Made by a program: the position numbers and the translations under genes
Notes under the pieces: generated by a model
The model's input: the letters and a program-made list of their open reading frames with translations, nothing else
Told to the model about the DNA's origin: nothing
Database searches by the model: none
Part shown: positions 1 to 5,723 of the stretch, piece after piece
Numbering within the stretch: the first letter of the stretch is position 1
Layout: the number at the start of each line of letters is the position of its first letter
From: Oscillospiraceae bacterium
Lineage (GTDB): Bacteria; Bacillota; Clostridia; Oscillospirales; Oscillospiraceae
Direction of reading: 5' to 3'
Length of the DNA: 5,895 nucleotides
Assembly: GCA_902765975.1 (NCBI GenBank)
Contig: CACXBO010000153.1
Location: 1-5,895 of the forward strand

Positions 1-404
1 ACAAGATCCTGGTCGATCGCTCTCGGGCTCTGTATGCTCGACTGAACGACGCGCTTCGTTATCTCATTGAAAGTTACCCTGAAAACGTCCTCGTCCTTTA
101 TCTCGAGAAGCTCCTTCAGATGCCATGAGATAGCCTCGCCCTCACGGTCCGGGTCGGTCGCAAGAAAAACCTTTTCGCTCGACACCGTGCTTTTTTTCAG
201 CTCGTTAATCGTATCCTCTCTGCCCTTGACGGGAATGTACTGCGGGATGAAGCCTCCCTCGATGTCAACTCCCATAGTGCTCTTGGGCAGGTCCCTTAAA
301 TGACCCATCGACGCAACGACCTTGTAATCGGGGCCGAGGTATTTCCCGATGGTTTTTGCCTTTGCCGGGGACTCGACTATAACGAGATACTTTGTTTTTG
401 CCAT
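1..404 (-). CDS. topA: DNA topoisomerase I, N-terminal part (partial, runs off left edge)
   Basis: Type IA topoisomerase, a cytoplasmic enzyme that relaxes negative supercoils by cutting and passing one DNA strand. Only the first 134 residues are in the window; the family is usually about 650-850 residues, so the active-site tyrosine lies outside. Visible is the TOPRIM domain: VIVESPAKAKTIGKYLG at residues 8-24 with the conserved Glu11, SMGHLRDLP at 32-40, the acidic triad in ATDPDREGE (Asp84, Asp86, Glu88), and FNEITK at 112-117. The ATG at 404 is preceded by GTGAGGA about 6 bases upstream, and the protein begins MAKTKYLVIVES as expected for the family. It sits 37 bases after dprA with no terminator between them, a gene order well known in Firmicutes, so the two are probably co-transcribed. 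Identification is very secure. Confidence 0.97.
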   Translation of the reverse strand, partial: MAKTKYLVIVESPAKAKTIGKYLGPDYKVVASMGHLRDLPKSTMGVDIEGGFIPQYIPVKGREDTINELKKSTVSSEKVFLATDPDREGEAISWHLKELLEIKDEDVFRVTFNEITKRVVQSSIQSPRAIDQDL

Positions 405-441
405 TGATATTCCTCACTTAATTGCTTTCTGATACTTAATA

Positions 442-1674
442 TTATACTTTTATGTTAGCCTTAAATCTTTTTCCGGGCTCCTGAGTTACAGCCCCGGAAA
501 TCTCAAGAATTGTCAATGCGGAAAGCACGTCGCTCATCGGCTGACCGCTCTTTTCTGCGATAGTGTCAACGTGAAGCGTCTGCCCTTCAAGAGCCTTCAA
601 AACCGCAAGCTCTGTCTCTGAATATTCCTCCGGATTGACCGATATATCAATATAAGCCCTGTTTTCTTCCTTGTCAATCGGTTTTTGTTCCGATTTATCG
701 GCAGCGTTAGTCTTTGCCCTGCCCGTTTCCTTCAATTCACGCTCGGTCACGGCCTCAAGTCCGCCTTTGTCGAGCTCGTATAGCTTCAATACTTCTTTGA
801 ATTTCTCCGGAAACCGTGCGGCATAATTCTCCATAACGTCAATGCCGCCGGTTACGGGCTGCGCTCCTTCCTTAAGAAGATTATTCGAGCCCCTGCATGA
901 GCGAGCGTCAACGTTTCCAGGTACTGCAAAAACGTCTCTTCCCTGTTCGAGAGCTCTGGAGGCGGTTATCAGTGCGCCGGATCGCTCCGGTGCCTCCACC
1001 ACAACGACTCCGAGACTCAATCCGCTCATTATTCTGTTTCTTGCGGGGAAATAGCCTTTTTCAGGTCTGGTGCCTGGGGGATACTCGCTTACCAGCGCGC
1101 CAAAGTTTTTGACGTCCCAGAACAGACGCTCGTTTGAAGCCGGGTAAACTACGTCTATTCCGCAGCCGAGTACTCCGACTACTCTGCCTCCCGCTCTGAA
1201 CGCTCCGCGTGCAGCGGCCGAGTCTATCCCTCTCGCAAGTCCGGATACGATCAAGCCGCCCATCTTAGTTATCTCATAACCAAGCTGCTCTGATACTTTT
1301 ATTCCGTAGGGACTGCAATCCCTCGTTCCAACAATGTTTACGGCTATTTCCTCGTCTATTATCGGCAGCTTTCCGTTAACGTAAAGAACTATAGGAGGAT
1401 CATAGATATTCTTGAGTCTTGCCGGGTATGCCGCGTCGCCGAGAGTCAGTATCGTGATGCCTTTATCGTCGCACGTTCCTAAAACTTCATAGGTTTCAGA
1501 CAGCCGCTTGTCTTCAAGGGGCGTCGGATCTATTCCAAGCTCTTTCGGGTAAGCGCCCTTACGGACAAAGTATATCTCCTCAGGAGACTCATAATACCTC
1601 AGAAGCTCGTAAAGCTTCCTGACGCTAATACCCTTACGCGTTGCAAGCCATACCCAGTATTTGAGCTCTGCCAT
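442..1674 (-). CDS. dprA: DNA processing protein DprA (Smf)
   Basis: DprA binds incoming single-stranded DNA in the cytoplasm during natural transformation and loads RecA onto it; it is also kept by many bacteria not known to be competent. The 410-residue protein has an N-terminal helical (SAM-like) region at about 1-60. The Rossmann-like Smf domain spans about 75-290, with VGTRDCSPYG (115-124), SGLARGID (144-151), GCGIDVVYP (170-178), FPARNRIMSGLS (209-220), EAPERSGALITA (227-238) and GSNNLLKEGA (262-271). A polar linker follows at about 310-348, then a C-terminal winged-helix domain at about 350-408. All core motifs are intact. The ATG at 1674 has an unusual six-G ribosome binding site 8 bases upstream. 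The gene lies 20 bases after the RNA methyltransferase gene and 37 before topA, as part of one operon. Competence itself cannot be judged from this window. Confidence 0.96.
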   Translation of the reverse strand: MAELKYWVWLATRKGISVRKLYELLRYYESPEEIYFVRKGAYPKELGIDPTPLEDKRLSETYEVLGTCDDKGITILTLGDAAYPARLKNIYDPPIVLYVNGKLPIIDEEIAVNIVGTRDCSPYGIKVSEQLGYEITKMGGLIVSGLARGIDSAAARGAFRAGGRVVGVLGCGIDVVYPASNERLFWDVKNFGALVSEYPPGTRPEKGYFPARNRIMSGLSLGVVVVEAPERSGALITASRALEQGRDVFAVPGNVDARSCRGSNNLLKEGAQPVTGGIDVMENYAARFPEKFKEVLKLYELDKGGLEAVTERELKETGRAKTNAADKSEQKPIDKEENRAYIDISVNPEEYSETELAVLKALEGQTLHVDTIAEKSGQPMSDVLSALTILEISGAVTQEPGKRFKANIKV

Positions 1675-1694
1675 TTTTTAATCCCCCCAAGAGT

Positions 1695-2459
1695 TCAAAG
1701 CCTGTCTCTTGACATTTCCCACATTACCACAGCGGCGGCGGCTGCCGCGTTAAGCGATTCGCATTCCGGCTGCATAGGTATTATTATCTGTCCGTCACAG
1801 AGCTCCAGAAGCCGATCACTGAGACCGCTGCCCTCGTTACCAATGGCTACGGCTGCAAAAGAAAGCGAAGCGCTTCTTATATCGGCAGACTTTTCGCTCA
1901 GTGCGGCGCCGAAAACCTTAACTTTCTTTTTGTTCTTCAGTTCTTTCAGGTCGTCAAGGCTCAGATTAAAGCATTTTTCTCTGAATACCGCACCCATACT
2001 TGCCCTTACTGTTTTCGGGCTCCACAGGTCTGCACAGCTTCCGATCAGTATAACCTCGCCGACGCCGAGCGCGTTAGCAGTTCTCAGTATAGTACCAACG
2101 TTTCCGGGGTCCTGCATATTCTCCAGGATAATCGCGCCTGAAAGCTCGGGCTCACCCCTTGTTTGCGGTATCTCTGCAGAGCAGACCACGTTCTGCGGAG
2201 TTTTCTGAGATGAGACAAACTCAATGATATTGCGCTCTGCCTCCTTTGCCTCAAGCTCAGGCGGGATAAACTCCGGTCTTTCACCGCAATATAGTATTTC
2301 CTTTACTGCCAGACCGTTCTGCAGTGCCTCTTTCAGCAGCTTAGTTCCCTCGATCAGAAATTCGTTCTGCTCTTTTCTGTATGCCGTCGACTCGCCAAGC
2401 TTTTTCAAATGGCGCACGGCATCATTTTTTCTGCTCTGAATAATCACTTTATCTCCCAT
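1695..2459 (-). CDS. TrmH/SpoU-family RNA 2'-O-methyltransferase
   Basis: A SPOUT-class enzyme expected to transfer a methyl group from S-adenosylmethionine to a ribose 2'-OH in rRNA or tRNA. The 254-residue protein starts with a SpoU substrate-binding domain (about 5-95; NEFLIEGTKLLKEAL). The knotted catalytic domain (about 108-250) carries the three family motifs: motif 1 ENMQDPGNVGTILRTANAL at 113-131 with Arg126 as the expected catalytic arginine, motif 2 AIGNEGSGLS at 205-214, and motif 3 IPMQPECESLNAAAAAAV at 227-244. The exact target base cannot be assigned; the layout resembles 23S rRNA enzymes of the RlmB/TsnR type. The ATG at 2459 lies inside the end of the SIMPL gene, a 16-base overlap, and has no visible Shine-Dalgarno, which suggests translational coupling. 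The start is kept because the N-terminal pattern (IQSRKNDAVRHLKKL) matches family starts. Confidence 0.92.
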   Translation of the reverse strand: MGDKVIIQSRKNDAVRHLKKLGESTAYRKEQNEFLIEGTKLLKEALQNGLAVKEILYCGERPEFIPPELEAKEAERNIIEFVSSQKTPQNVVCSAEIPQTRGEPELSGAIILENMQDPGNVGTILRTANALGVGEVILIGSCADLWSPKTVRASMGAVFREKCFNLSLDDLKELKNKKKVKVFGAALSEKSADIRSASLSFAAVAIGNEGSGLSDRLLELCDGQIIIPMQPECESLNAAAAAAVVMWEMSRDRL

Positions 2460-3118
2460 ACGACGGAAACAGAGTCCGAAACTGTTATATCCTCGGGTGT
2501 GATCTCATTTGCCGAAGCCTTGCAGAGCATAGCTCCGGCGTCTCTGTTATATACCGTCGGAGAGATGAGAGCAGTCTCGCCAAAGGAGTAGTTTATCGCC
2601 ACTATTTCGCCGAGAGCAACGCCTGCGGCGTCTGTAAGAAGCTTTGCCTTTCTTGCCGAGTCCTTCACCGCTTTGGCTATTACTCTGTCCTTTGCCTTAG
2701 TCTTATCCTTTACGGAAAAGCTGATATACAGCTCAGGATTGCACGAGCTTTCCGTCACAGCGTTTAGCAGGTTGGCAAGAAGCTTATTGTCCAGCGGTAT
2801 TTCGAGCTTAAGGCTCTCAGATGCTCTGTAGCCGACGAATCGGTTTTTCCAGACTCCATTATCATCGGAGTAGCCCTCGTATTCCGAGTTCACGTTAAAA
2901 GAAGCCGTCTTAAGCTGATTAACGTCGATGTGAAGCTTTGAGACCGCCGTCTTGATCTCGTTTACGCCAGTCTCAAGCTGATCTACGGCCTCCGCATAGT
3001 TCTGCGACAGCCTTGAAATCTTCACACTTAATACTGCAATATCAGGCTTTATGCTAACGGAAGCTTCGCCGGTGACTTTAATAATCCTGTTGGACTGTTT
3101 CCCGTCTGAAAATCTCAT
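2444..3118 (-). CDS. SIMPL domain-containing protein (DUF541)
   Basis: 224 residues. The fold is recognised from the N-terminal signature RIIKVTGEASVSIKPDIAVL (11-30), followed by alternating helix and strand segments: a central YRASESLKLEIP block (97-108), then helix KAVKDSARKAKLLTDAAGVALGE (149-171) and a final strand VSDSVSVVWEIK. These are the hallmarks of the SIMPL/DUF541 family, whose biochemical role is poorly known; periplasmic or outer-surface members have been linked to stress tolerance. This copy has no signal peptide or membrane segment, so it is predicted cytoplasmic, which is less usual. The ATG at 3118 has an excellent AAGGAG site 9 bases upstream. Its end overlaps the methyltransferase start by 16 bases, and it leads the run to dprA and topA. 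I cannot give a specific function. Confidence 0.88.
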   Translation of the reverse strand: MRFSDGKQSNRIIKVTGEASVSIKPDIAVLSVKISRLSQNYAEAVDQLETGVNEIKTAVSKLHIDVNQLKTASFNVNSEYEGYSDDNGVWKNRFVGYRASESLKLEIPLDNKLLANLLNAVTESSCNPELYISFSVKDKTKAKDRVIAKAVKDSARKAKLLTDAAGVALGEIVAINYSFGETALISPTVYNRDAGAMLCKASANEITPEDITVSDSVSVVWEIK

Positions 3119-3127
3119 TAATAGTAA

Positions 3128-3133
3128 CTCCTT
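3128..3133 (-). promoter_or_regulatory. Ribosome binding site of the SIMPL gene
   Basis: AAGGAG on the minus strand, 9 bases before the ATG at 3118. It is the strongest translation signal in the four-gene run, and the following methyltransferase gene, which lacks its own site, probably depends on it through coupling. Confidence 0.85.
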
Positions 3134-3209
3134 TTGTTATAATGTCCCCTGTCCCGACCCTCGTCAGGCAAAAAATGCGCGGTAATAACGATAAGCAATA
3201 ATCATACGT

Positions 3210-3230
3210 TTATGCGACGTCTGAGCATAA
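3210..3230. repeat. Short inverted repeat (TTATGC / GCATAA)
   Basis: A perfect 6-base inverted repeat with a 9-base loop (3210-3215 and 3225-3230), directly after the tRNA-like sequence on the minus strand. It could form a small hairpin in RNA, but no U-run follows, so it is not a standard terminator. Function unknown; it may be chance. Confidence 0.35.
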
Positions 3231-3303
3231 CAATACGGAGGATTCGAACCTCGCTCCTGCCCGATAGAGCACCAGTCAGTTGTGCATATTAACCCAACGC
3301 ACA
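3230..3303 (-). pseudogene. Degenerate tRNA-like sequence (tRNA remnant)
   Basis: On the minus strand there is a T-arm-like hairpin: GAGG, a 7-base TTCGAAT loop, then CCTC (3252-3238). This is the classic tRNA T-loop pattern GGTTCGAATCC. Upstream is a D-arm-like segment: TGTGC pairs with GCACA (3303-3299 with 3285-3281) around a 13-base loop containing TTGGGTTAA, like a D-loop. An alternative pairing GCAC-9-GTGC (3285-3269) competes with it. Between D-arm and T-arm only a weak hairpin GCTCT/GGAGC with an 8-base loop is available, so no normal anticodon arm forms. The acceptor stem is poor: TAATATG can pair with CGTATTG, but that conflicts with the D-arm. No CCA is encoded. The best reading is a decayed tRNA gene; a structured RNA that merely carries a T-loop motif is the alternative. 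Confidence 0.4.
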
Positions 3304-3345
3304 GAAAGGGTTTGCATTCACTTTGCCGGACTACTCACAAGTTAT

Positions 3346-3798
3346 TTACAGCAGCTCTGTCAGCCAGTTAAGCTCCTGCATCTTATTATCCGTCAGTCTG
3401 AGCTCGCGGCTGAGCTCGTCAGCCTTCTTCTGAAGCGAAGAAACGTCAACTGCCGGGAGTATCTTTATCTCCGTTTTCGAAGCCCTTCGTGCCGTCTGAC
3501 TTGCGGCTGATATAAGGTCTCTGTATGCTCCGATTCTGACCTTCAGCGTGTCTTTTTTTGCGATCAGCTCAGTCAGCGAAAGGCCGTCGCTCACCGTCCT
3601 GCAATTTGTATAGTTGATCCTTCCTATAAGCTCGCAAAGTCTGTCAGACGCTTTATCCAGCTCCGCAATGAGTTCGTTGGGGTCCTCGGCCGGCTTTTCC
3701 CCCTCTTGAAAAATAGCGTTATTGTATAGCCTTGAACGAAGCTCGGATATTTTTGTGTTCAGATCCGCTCTCTCCTGCAACGCTTCTGCAAGTTTCAT
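3346..3798 (-). CDS. DIP1984 family protein (sometimes called septicolysin)
   Basis: A 150-residue, largely helical cytoplasmic protein of the DIP1984 family, named after a Corynebacterium diphtheriae protein. Recognised segments are MKLAEALQERADL (1-13), LRSRLYNNAIFQEGEKPAEDP (20-40), INYTNCRT (61-68), LTELIAKKDTLKVRI (75-89), EIKILPAVDVSSLQKKADELSREL (110-133) and the C-terminal MQELNW (140-145). The function is unknown; the septicolysin label in some genomes has little support here, since there is no signal peptide or pore-forming feature. The open frame extends to a TTG at 3813, but that codon overlaps the Shine-Dalgarno. The ATG at 3798 is preceded by GGAGGT with a 7-base spacer and matches the family start, so it is chosen. 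The gene has its own promoter and follows the terminator of the GNAT gene, so it opens a new transcription unit. Confidence 0.9.
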   Translation of the reverse strand: MKLAEALQERADLNTKISELRSRLYNNAIFQEGEKPAEDPNELIAELDKASDRLCELIGRINYTNCRTVSDGLSLTELIAKKDTLKVRIGAYRDLISAASQTARRASKTEIKILPAVDVSSLQKKADELSRELRLTDNKMQELNWLTELL

Positions 3799-3805
3799 CT
3801 CGTAC

Positions 3806-3811
3806 ACCTCC
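3806..3811 (-). promoter_or_regulatory. Ribosome binding site deciding the DIP1984 start
   Basis: GGAGGT on the minus strand, 7 bases before the ATG at 3798. It overlaps the first codons of the longer TTG-initiated frame and so rules that start out. Confidence 0.88.
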
Positions 3812-3862
3812 AAAATTCCTATATCTATGCAAATCGGCTCATACTATGCCAATATATCGTAT

Positions 3863-3891
3863 ACTATAGCATCTGTAATTGTTTTTTTCAA
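3863..3891 (-). promoter_or_regulatory. Sigma-A-type promoter of the DIP1984 gene
   Basis: Minus strand: -35 TTGAAA (3891-3886), a 17-base spacer, and -10 TATAGT (3868-3863) preceded by TG one base away, an extended -10. Four of six -35 bases and five of six -10 bases match consensus. The start of transcription should be near 3856, leaving a leader of roughly 58 bases. A weaker second candidate, TTGGCA-17-CATAGA (3852-3824), lies downstream. The promoter sits just after the GNAT terminator, as expected for a new transcription unit. Confidence 0.72.
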
Positions 3892-3906
3892 GTGGTATAC
3901 ATTAAA

Positions 3907-3945
3907 ATAAAGAAACAAAAATGCGGGCGCTGTGGAAGCGTCCGC
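3907..3945 (-). terminator. Rho-independent terminator after the GNAT gene
   Basis: On the minus strand a GC-rich stem GCGGACGCT pairs with AGCGCCCGC (3945-3937 with 3931-3923; 9 positions, one A-C mismatch) around a 5-base loop. It is followed by a U-rich tail, ATTTTTGTTTCTTT. It lies about 20 bases beyond the acetyltransferase stop codon and ends the SLH lysozyme-GNAT transcript. Confidence 0.85.
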
Positions 3946-3964
3946 AGTATTCACTATATGACTC

Positions 3965-4456
3965 TTAATTCTTTTCAATGGAATAATACGTAAGATCTCG
4001 TTCTTCACCGAGGTACTCGAGCTCTTTCTCCGAAAAGCGGCTGAACCTCATGCCGTTTTTTTCCATAACGCGCTTTGACGCCTCGTTCCCGGAAAAGAAA
4101 GACGCGTTCACCTTGTGAAAGCCTTTATCATTGAACAAATAATCAATAAACCGCTTTACAGCCTCTGTGGCAAAACCTCGCCCCCAGTATTCGGATCCAA
4201 GTCCGTATCCTATCTCGCAGGAATCATCCTTAACGTCAAAATAAAGTATGATACCGATAAGCCTTCCGCTGTCCTTAAGCCGAACCGCGAAAAGACTGTC
4301 ATTTGAAAGATACGGGGAAAAATCAAGGTCGCTCAAGTTCTCCGCATAGCGGCAGATAAAGGTTTCAAGCACCCTCTTATCATGGGAAATGCAGTGAAAG
4401 TAGTCCTCTTTATCCGACTCCTTTATTCCATCGATTATAAGCCGTTCAGTTTCCAT
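3965..4456 (-). CDS. GNAT family N-acetyltransferase (RimJ/RimL-like)
   Basis: A 163-residue cytoplasmic enzyme expected to move an acetyl group from acetyl-CoA to an amine; the substrate cannot be told. It begins with the RimJ/RimL-style METERLIIDGIKESD (1-15). The central strand LIGIILYFDV (67-76) is followed by EIGYGLGSEYWGRGFATEAVKRF (81-103), whose WGRGFATEA forms the pyrophosphate-binding loop for acetyl-CoA. GNEASKRVMEKNGMRF (123-138) is the usual C-terminal GNAT helix. The frame continues to an ATG at 4501 with a GGAG 9 bases upstream, so a 178-residue form is possible. The ATG at 4456 is preferred because GGGAG lies 7 bases upstream and the METERL start is typical of the family. It lies 51 bases after the SLH lysozyme gene with no terminator between, so it is probably co-transcribed. 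Confidence 0.9.
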   Translation of the reverse strand: METERLIIDGIKESDKEDYFHCISHDKRVLETFICRYAENLSDLDFSPYLSNDSLFAVRLKDSGRLIGIILYFDVKDDSCEIGYGLGSEYWGRGFATEAVKRFIDYLFNDKGFHKVNASFFSGNEASKRVMEKNGMRFSRFSEKELEYLGEERDLTYYSIEKN

Positions 4457-4463
4457 CTTAACA

Positions 4464-4468
4464 CTCCC
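4464..4468 (-). promoter_or_regulatory. Ribosome binding site deciding the GNAT start
   Basis: GGGAG on the minus strand with a 7-base spacer to the ATG at 4456. A competing GGAG at 4514-4511, overlapping the upstream gene's stop codon, could serve the alternative ATG at 4501. Confidence 0.65.
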
Positions 4469-4507
4469 AAAATCAAAAGCTCCAGAATAGAGATGGGGCA
4501 TATTAAA

Positions 4508-5716
4508 TCACTCCGCCGCATTGAAAAGCGAGGCGGCGCCGTAAAGAAATGTGACCGCATCGCATCGCGGGCAAGGCGTCTTATCGTCGATATCTCTCGG
4601 AGTACCGCCGAGTATAAGAGTCTCCTCAGCGGCCCATTTTGCCGCTTCCTCATACCAGCCGTCAGCGCCCTCGTTTACCGCACGGTAAATAAACGTTATC
4701 ATATGAGCCGTTTTAAGCTTTCCGTCCGGAGTAAACTTTCCCCCGCCGGTCCCCGAAGCTATACCCTGCTCTGCAGCCCAGAGCACTGCTTTATAGTAAT
4801 ATGCTCCCTCCTTAACGTCAGAAAAAGGCTCGATATCTCCCTTTGGCTCCGGCTTTCCAAATGCACGCCAGAGGAACGTCACGGCTTGAGCTCTCGTGAC
4901 CTCTGCATCAGGGCTAAAATGAGTTTTATCGGTTCCTTTGGTTATTCGAGGCACAGTGTTGTATGCCCAGACGACAGCTTGATAATAGTATTGATCCTCA
5001 GCTATATCAACGAACGGGTTTTCTTCATTTGTCCCAGGCTCAGGCTCAGGCTGAGGCTGAGGCTCCGGTTCGGGTTCCGGTAGGGGTTCAGGCTCGGGTT
5101 CTGGCTGCGGCGTCGGTTTGCCCGCAAACTGCTCGAAATAATCTTCACCGATCTTAGCGCGCTTCTGCTTATTCTCTTCGCTTTTATTCGGAGTGCCCTC
5201 AAATTTTGCAAGAAAAATATCTGAAGCCCCTCTGACAGATTCAGCAGATTTAAGGCTTTTAAGCACAGAAGGAAAAACCTCTTCAAGCTCCTTTATAAGA
5301 AAAGCGAGCTGAACCTCAATGCTTCCGACAGAGCCGTTCATTTTCTTTGCAAGGTCTAACAGACCCTGTTTTCTTGTTTTGTGTCCCCATTGAGCAAGCC
5401 CGTAATAATATCCGTCGCTTGCAAACCTGGTGTATTTCCCGGTATCTACGGCATTTGTATATTCAACGTCAGTGTATCCAAGCTTTTTATTTGAGCTGTT
5501 ATTAAGGTTATTCGGAACAAGCCCGCTTTCATAGGTCAGGTTTGCCATTATTCCGGCAACACCGTATTCGTTTCCTATCTTTTCAAGGAGATAATTCCAA
5601 ACCTTCTCCGGTTCAGCCTTAGACGACTGCTCATACTTAAGCGCAAAAGCGGAAAATTGAAACGCGCTCATAAGTAGCAAAAAAGAAAGCGCGATTGAAA
5701 TCAACCTTTTCCTCAC
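4508..5716 (-). CDS. Secreted phage-tail-lysozyme-like protein with SLH repeats
   Basis: A 402-residue exported protein expected to cleave peptidoglycan while held on the cell wall. Residues 1-25 form a signal peptide (RKR, a hydrophobic core, then an SAFA cleavage region). About 36-145 resembles the phage tail lysozyme family: ANLTYESG (58-65, Glu63 the likely catalytic acid), LGYTDVEYTNAVDTG (79-93) and YYGLAQW (104-110). A helical stretch follows to about 199, then a Pro-Glu linker (201-227). Three SLH repeats follow at about 233-287, 295-347 and 351-398. SLH repeats bind secondary cell-wall polymers. Only repeat 1 keeps a near-standard TRAQ; the others have TAHM and PRCD at that place. 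The frame runs to a TTG at 5731, but GGAGGG at 5729-5724 points to the GTG at 5716. The family call is from motifs; catalysis is inferred. Confidence 0.87.
   Translation of the reverse strand: MRKRLISIALSFLLLMSAFQFSAFALKYEQSSKAEPEKVWNYLLEKIGNEYGVAGIMANLTYESGLVPNNLNNSSNKKLGYTDVEYTNAVDTGKYTRFASDGYYYGLAQWGHKTRKQGLLDLAKKMNGSVGSIEVQLAFLIKELEEVFPSVLKSLKSAESVRGASDIFLAKFEGTPNKSEENKQKRAKIGEDYFEQFAGKPTPQPEPEPEPLPEPEPEPQPQPEPEPGTNEENPFVDIAEDQYYYQAVVWAYNTVPRITKGTDKTHFSPDAEVTRAQAVTFLWRAFGKPEPKGDIEPFSDVKEGAYYYKAVLWAAEQGIASGTGGGKFTPDGKLKTAHMITFIYRAVNEGADGWYEEAAKWAAEETLILGGTPRDIDDKTPCPRCDAVTFLYGAASLFNAAE
5036..5116 (-). repeat. Hexanucleotide-like repeat encoding the Pro-Glu linker
   Basis: About 13 imperfect 6-base units, mostly CC(T/G/C)GA(G/A) on the coding strand, encode a 27-residue alternating Pro-Glu/Gln linker (residues 201-227) between the lysozyme part and the SLH repeats. 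Such linkers are stiff and extended and may span the wall. The units nearest the SLH end are close to identical, so the linker length could change by slippage without losing frame. Confidence 0.85.
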
Positions 5717-5723
5717 GAAAATA

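Larger units (their letters stand above)
3119..3345. other. 227-base non-coding gap between the DIP1984 and SIMPL genes
   Basis: No protein gene is credible here. Reading on the minus strand, the gap holds a degenerate tRNA-like sequence (about 3230-3303), then an inverted repeat TTATGC-9-GCATAA (3210-3230), then an A/T-rich stretch and a G-rich stretch with a short tandem GGGACA/GGGGACA (about 3143-3155). It ends in the SIMPL ribosome binding site. I see no U-tract terminator after the DIP1984 gene. I also see no convincing -35/-10 pair for the downstream operon; a TATGAT at about 3202-3207 could be a -10 but lacks a well-spaced -35. The four-gene run may therefore be read partly from the DIP1984 promoter. 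Confidence 0.6.

Noticed and set aside
67..303. A 78-residue plus-strand open frame over topA
   Set aside because: Antisense to a clear TOPRIM domain, with no independent signals.
1728..1750. GCC/GCG run encoding six alanines in the methyltransferase
   Set aside because: It falls in SpoU motif 3, where small residues are normal; not a separate repeat element.
1843..2208. A 121-residue plus-strand open frame inside the RNA methyltransferase gene
   Set aside because: Fully antisense to a gene with all three SpoU motifs; composition is typical of a shadow frame.
3143..3155. Tandem GGGACA/GGGGACA on the minus strand, resembling G-rich repeats seen in some clostridial intergenic elements
   Set aside because: Only two short units and no flanking transposase or longer inverted repeat, so it may be chance.
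3280..3510. A 76-residue plus-strand open frame over the tRNA-like gap and the end of the DIP1984 gene
   Set aside because: Overlaps a conserved protein end on the other strand and has no ribosome binding site or recognisable domain.
4382..5083. A 233-residue open frame on the plus strand opposite the SLH lysozyme and GNAT genes
   Set aside because: It is antisense to two well-supported genes, spans their junction, is rich in Arg, Leu and Ser, ends in a low-complexity run made by the Pro-Glu repeat, and matches no family I know.
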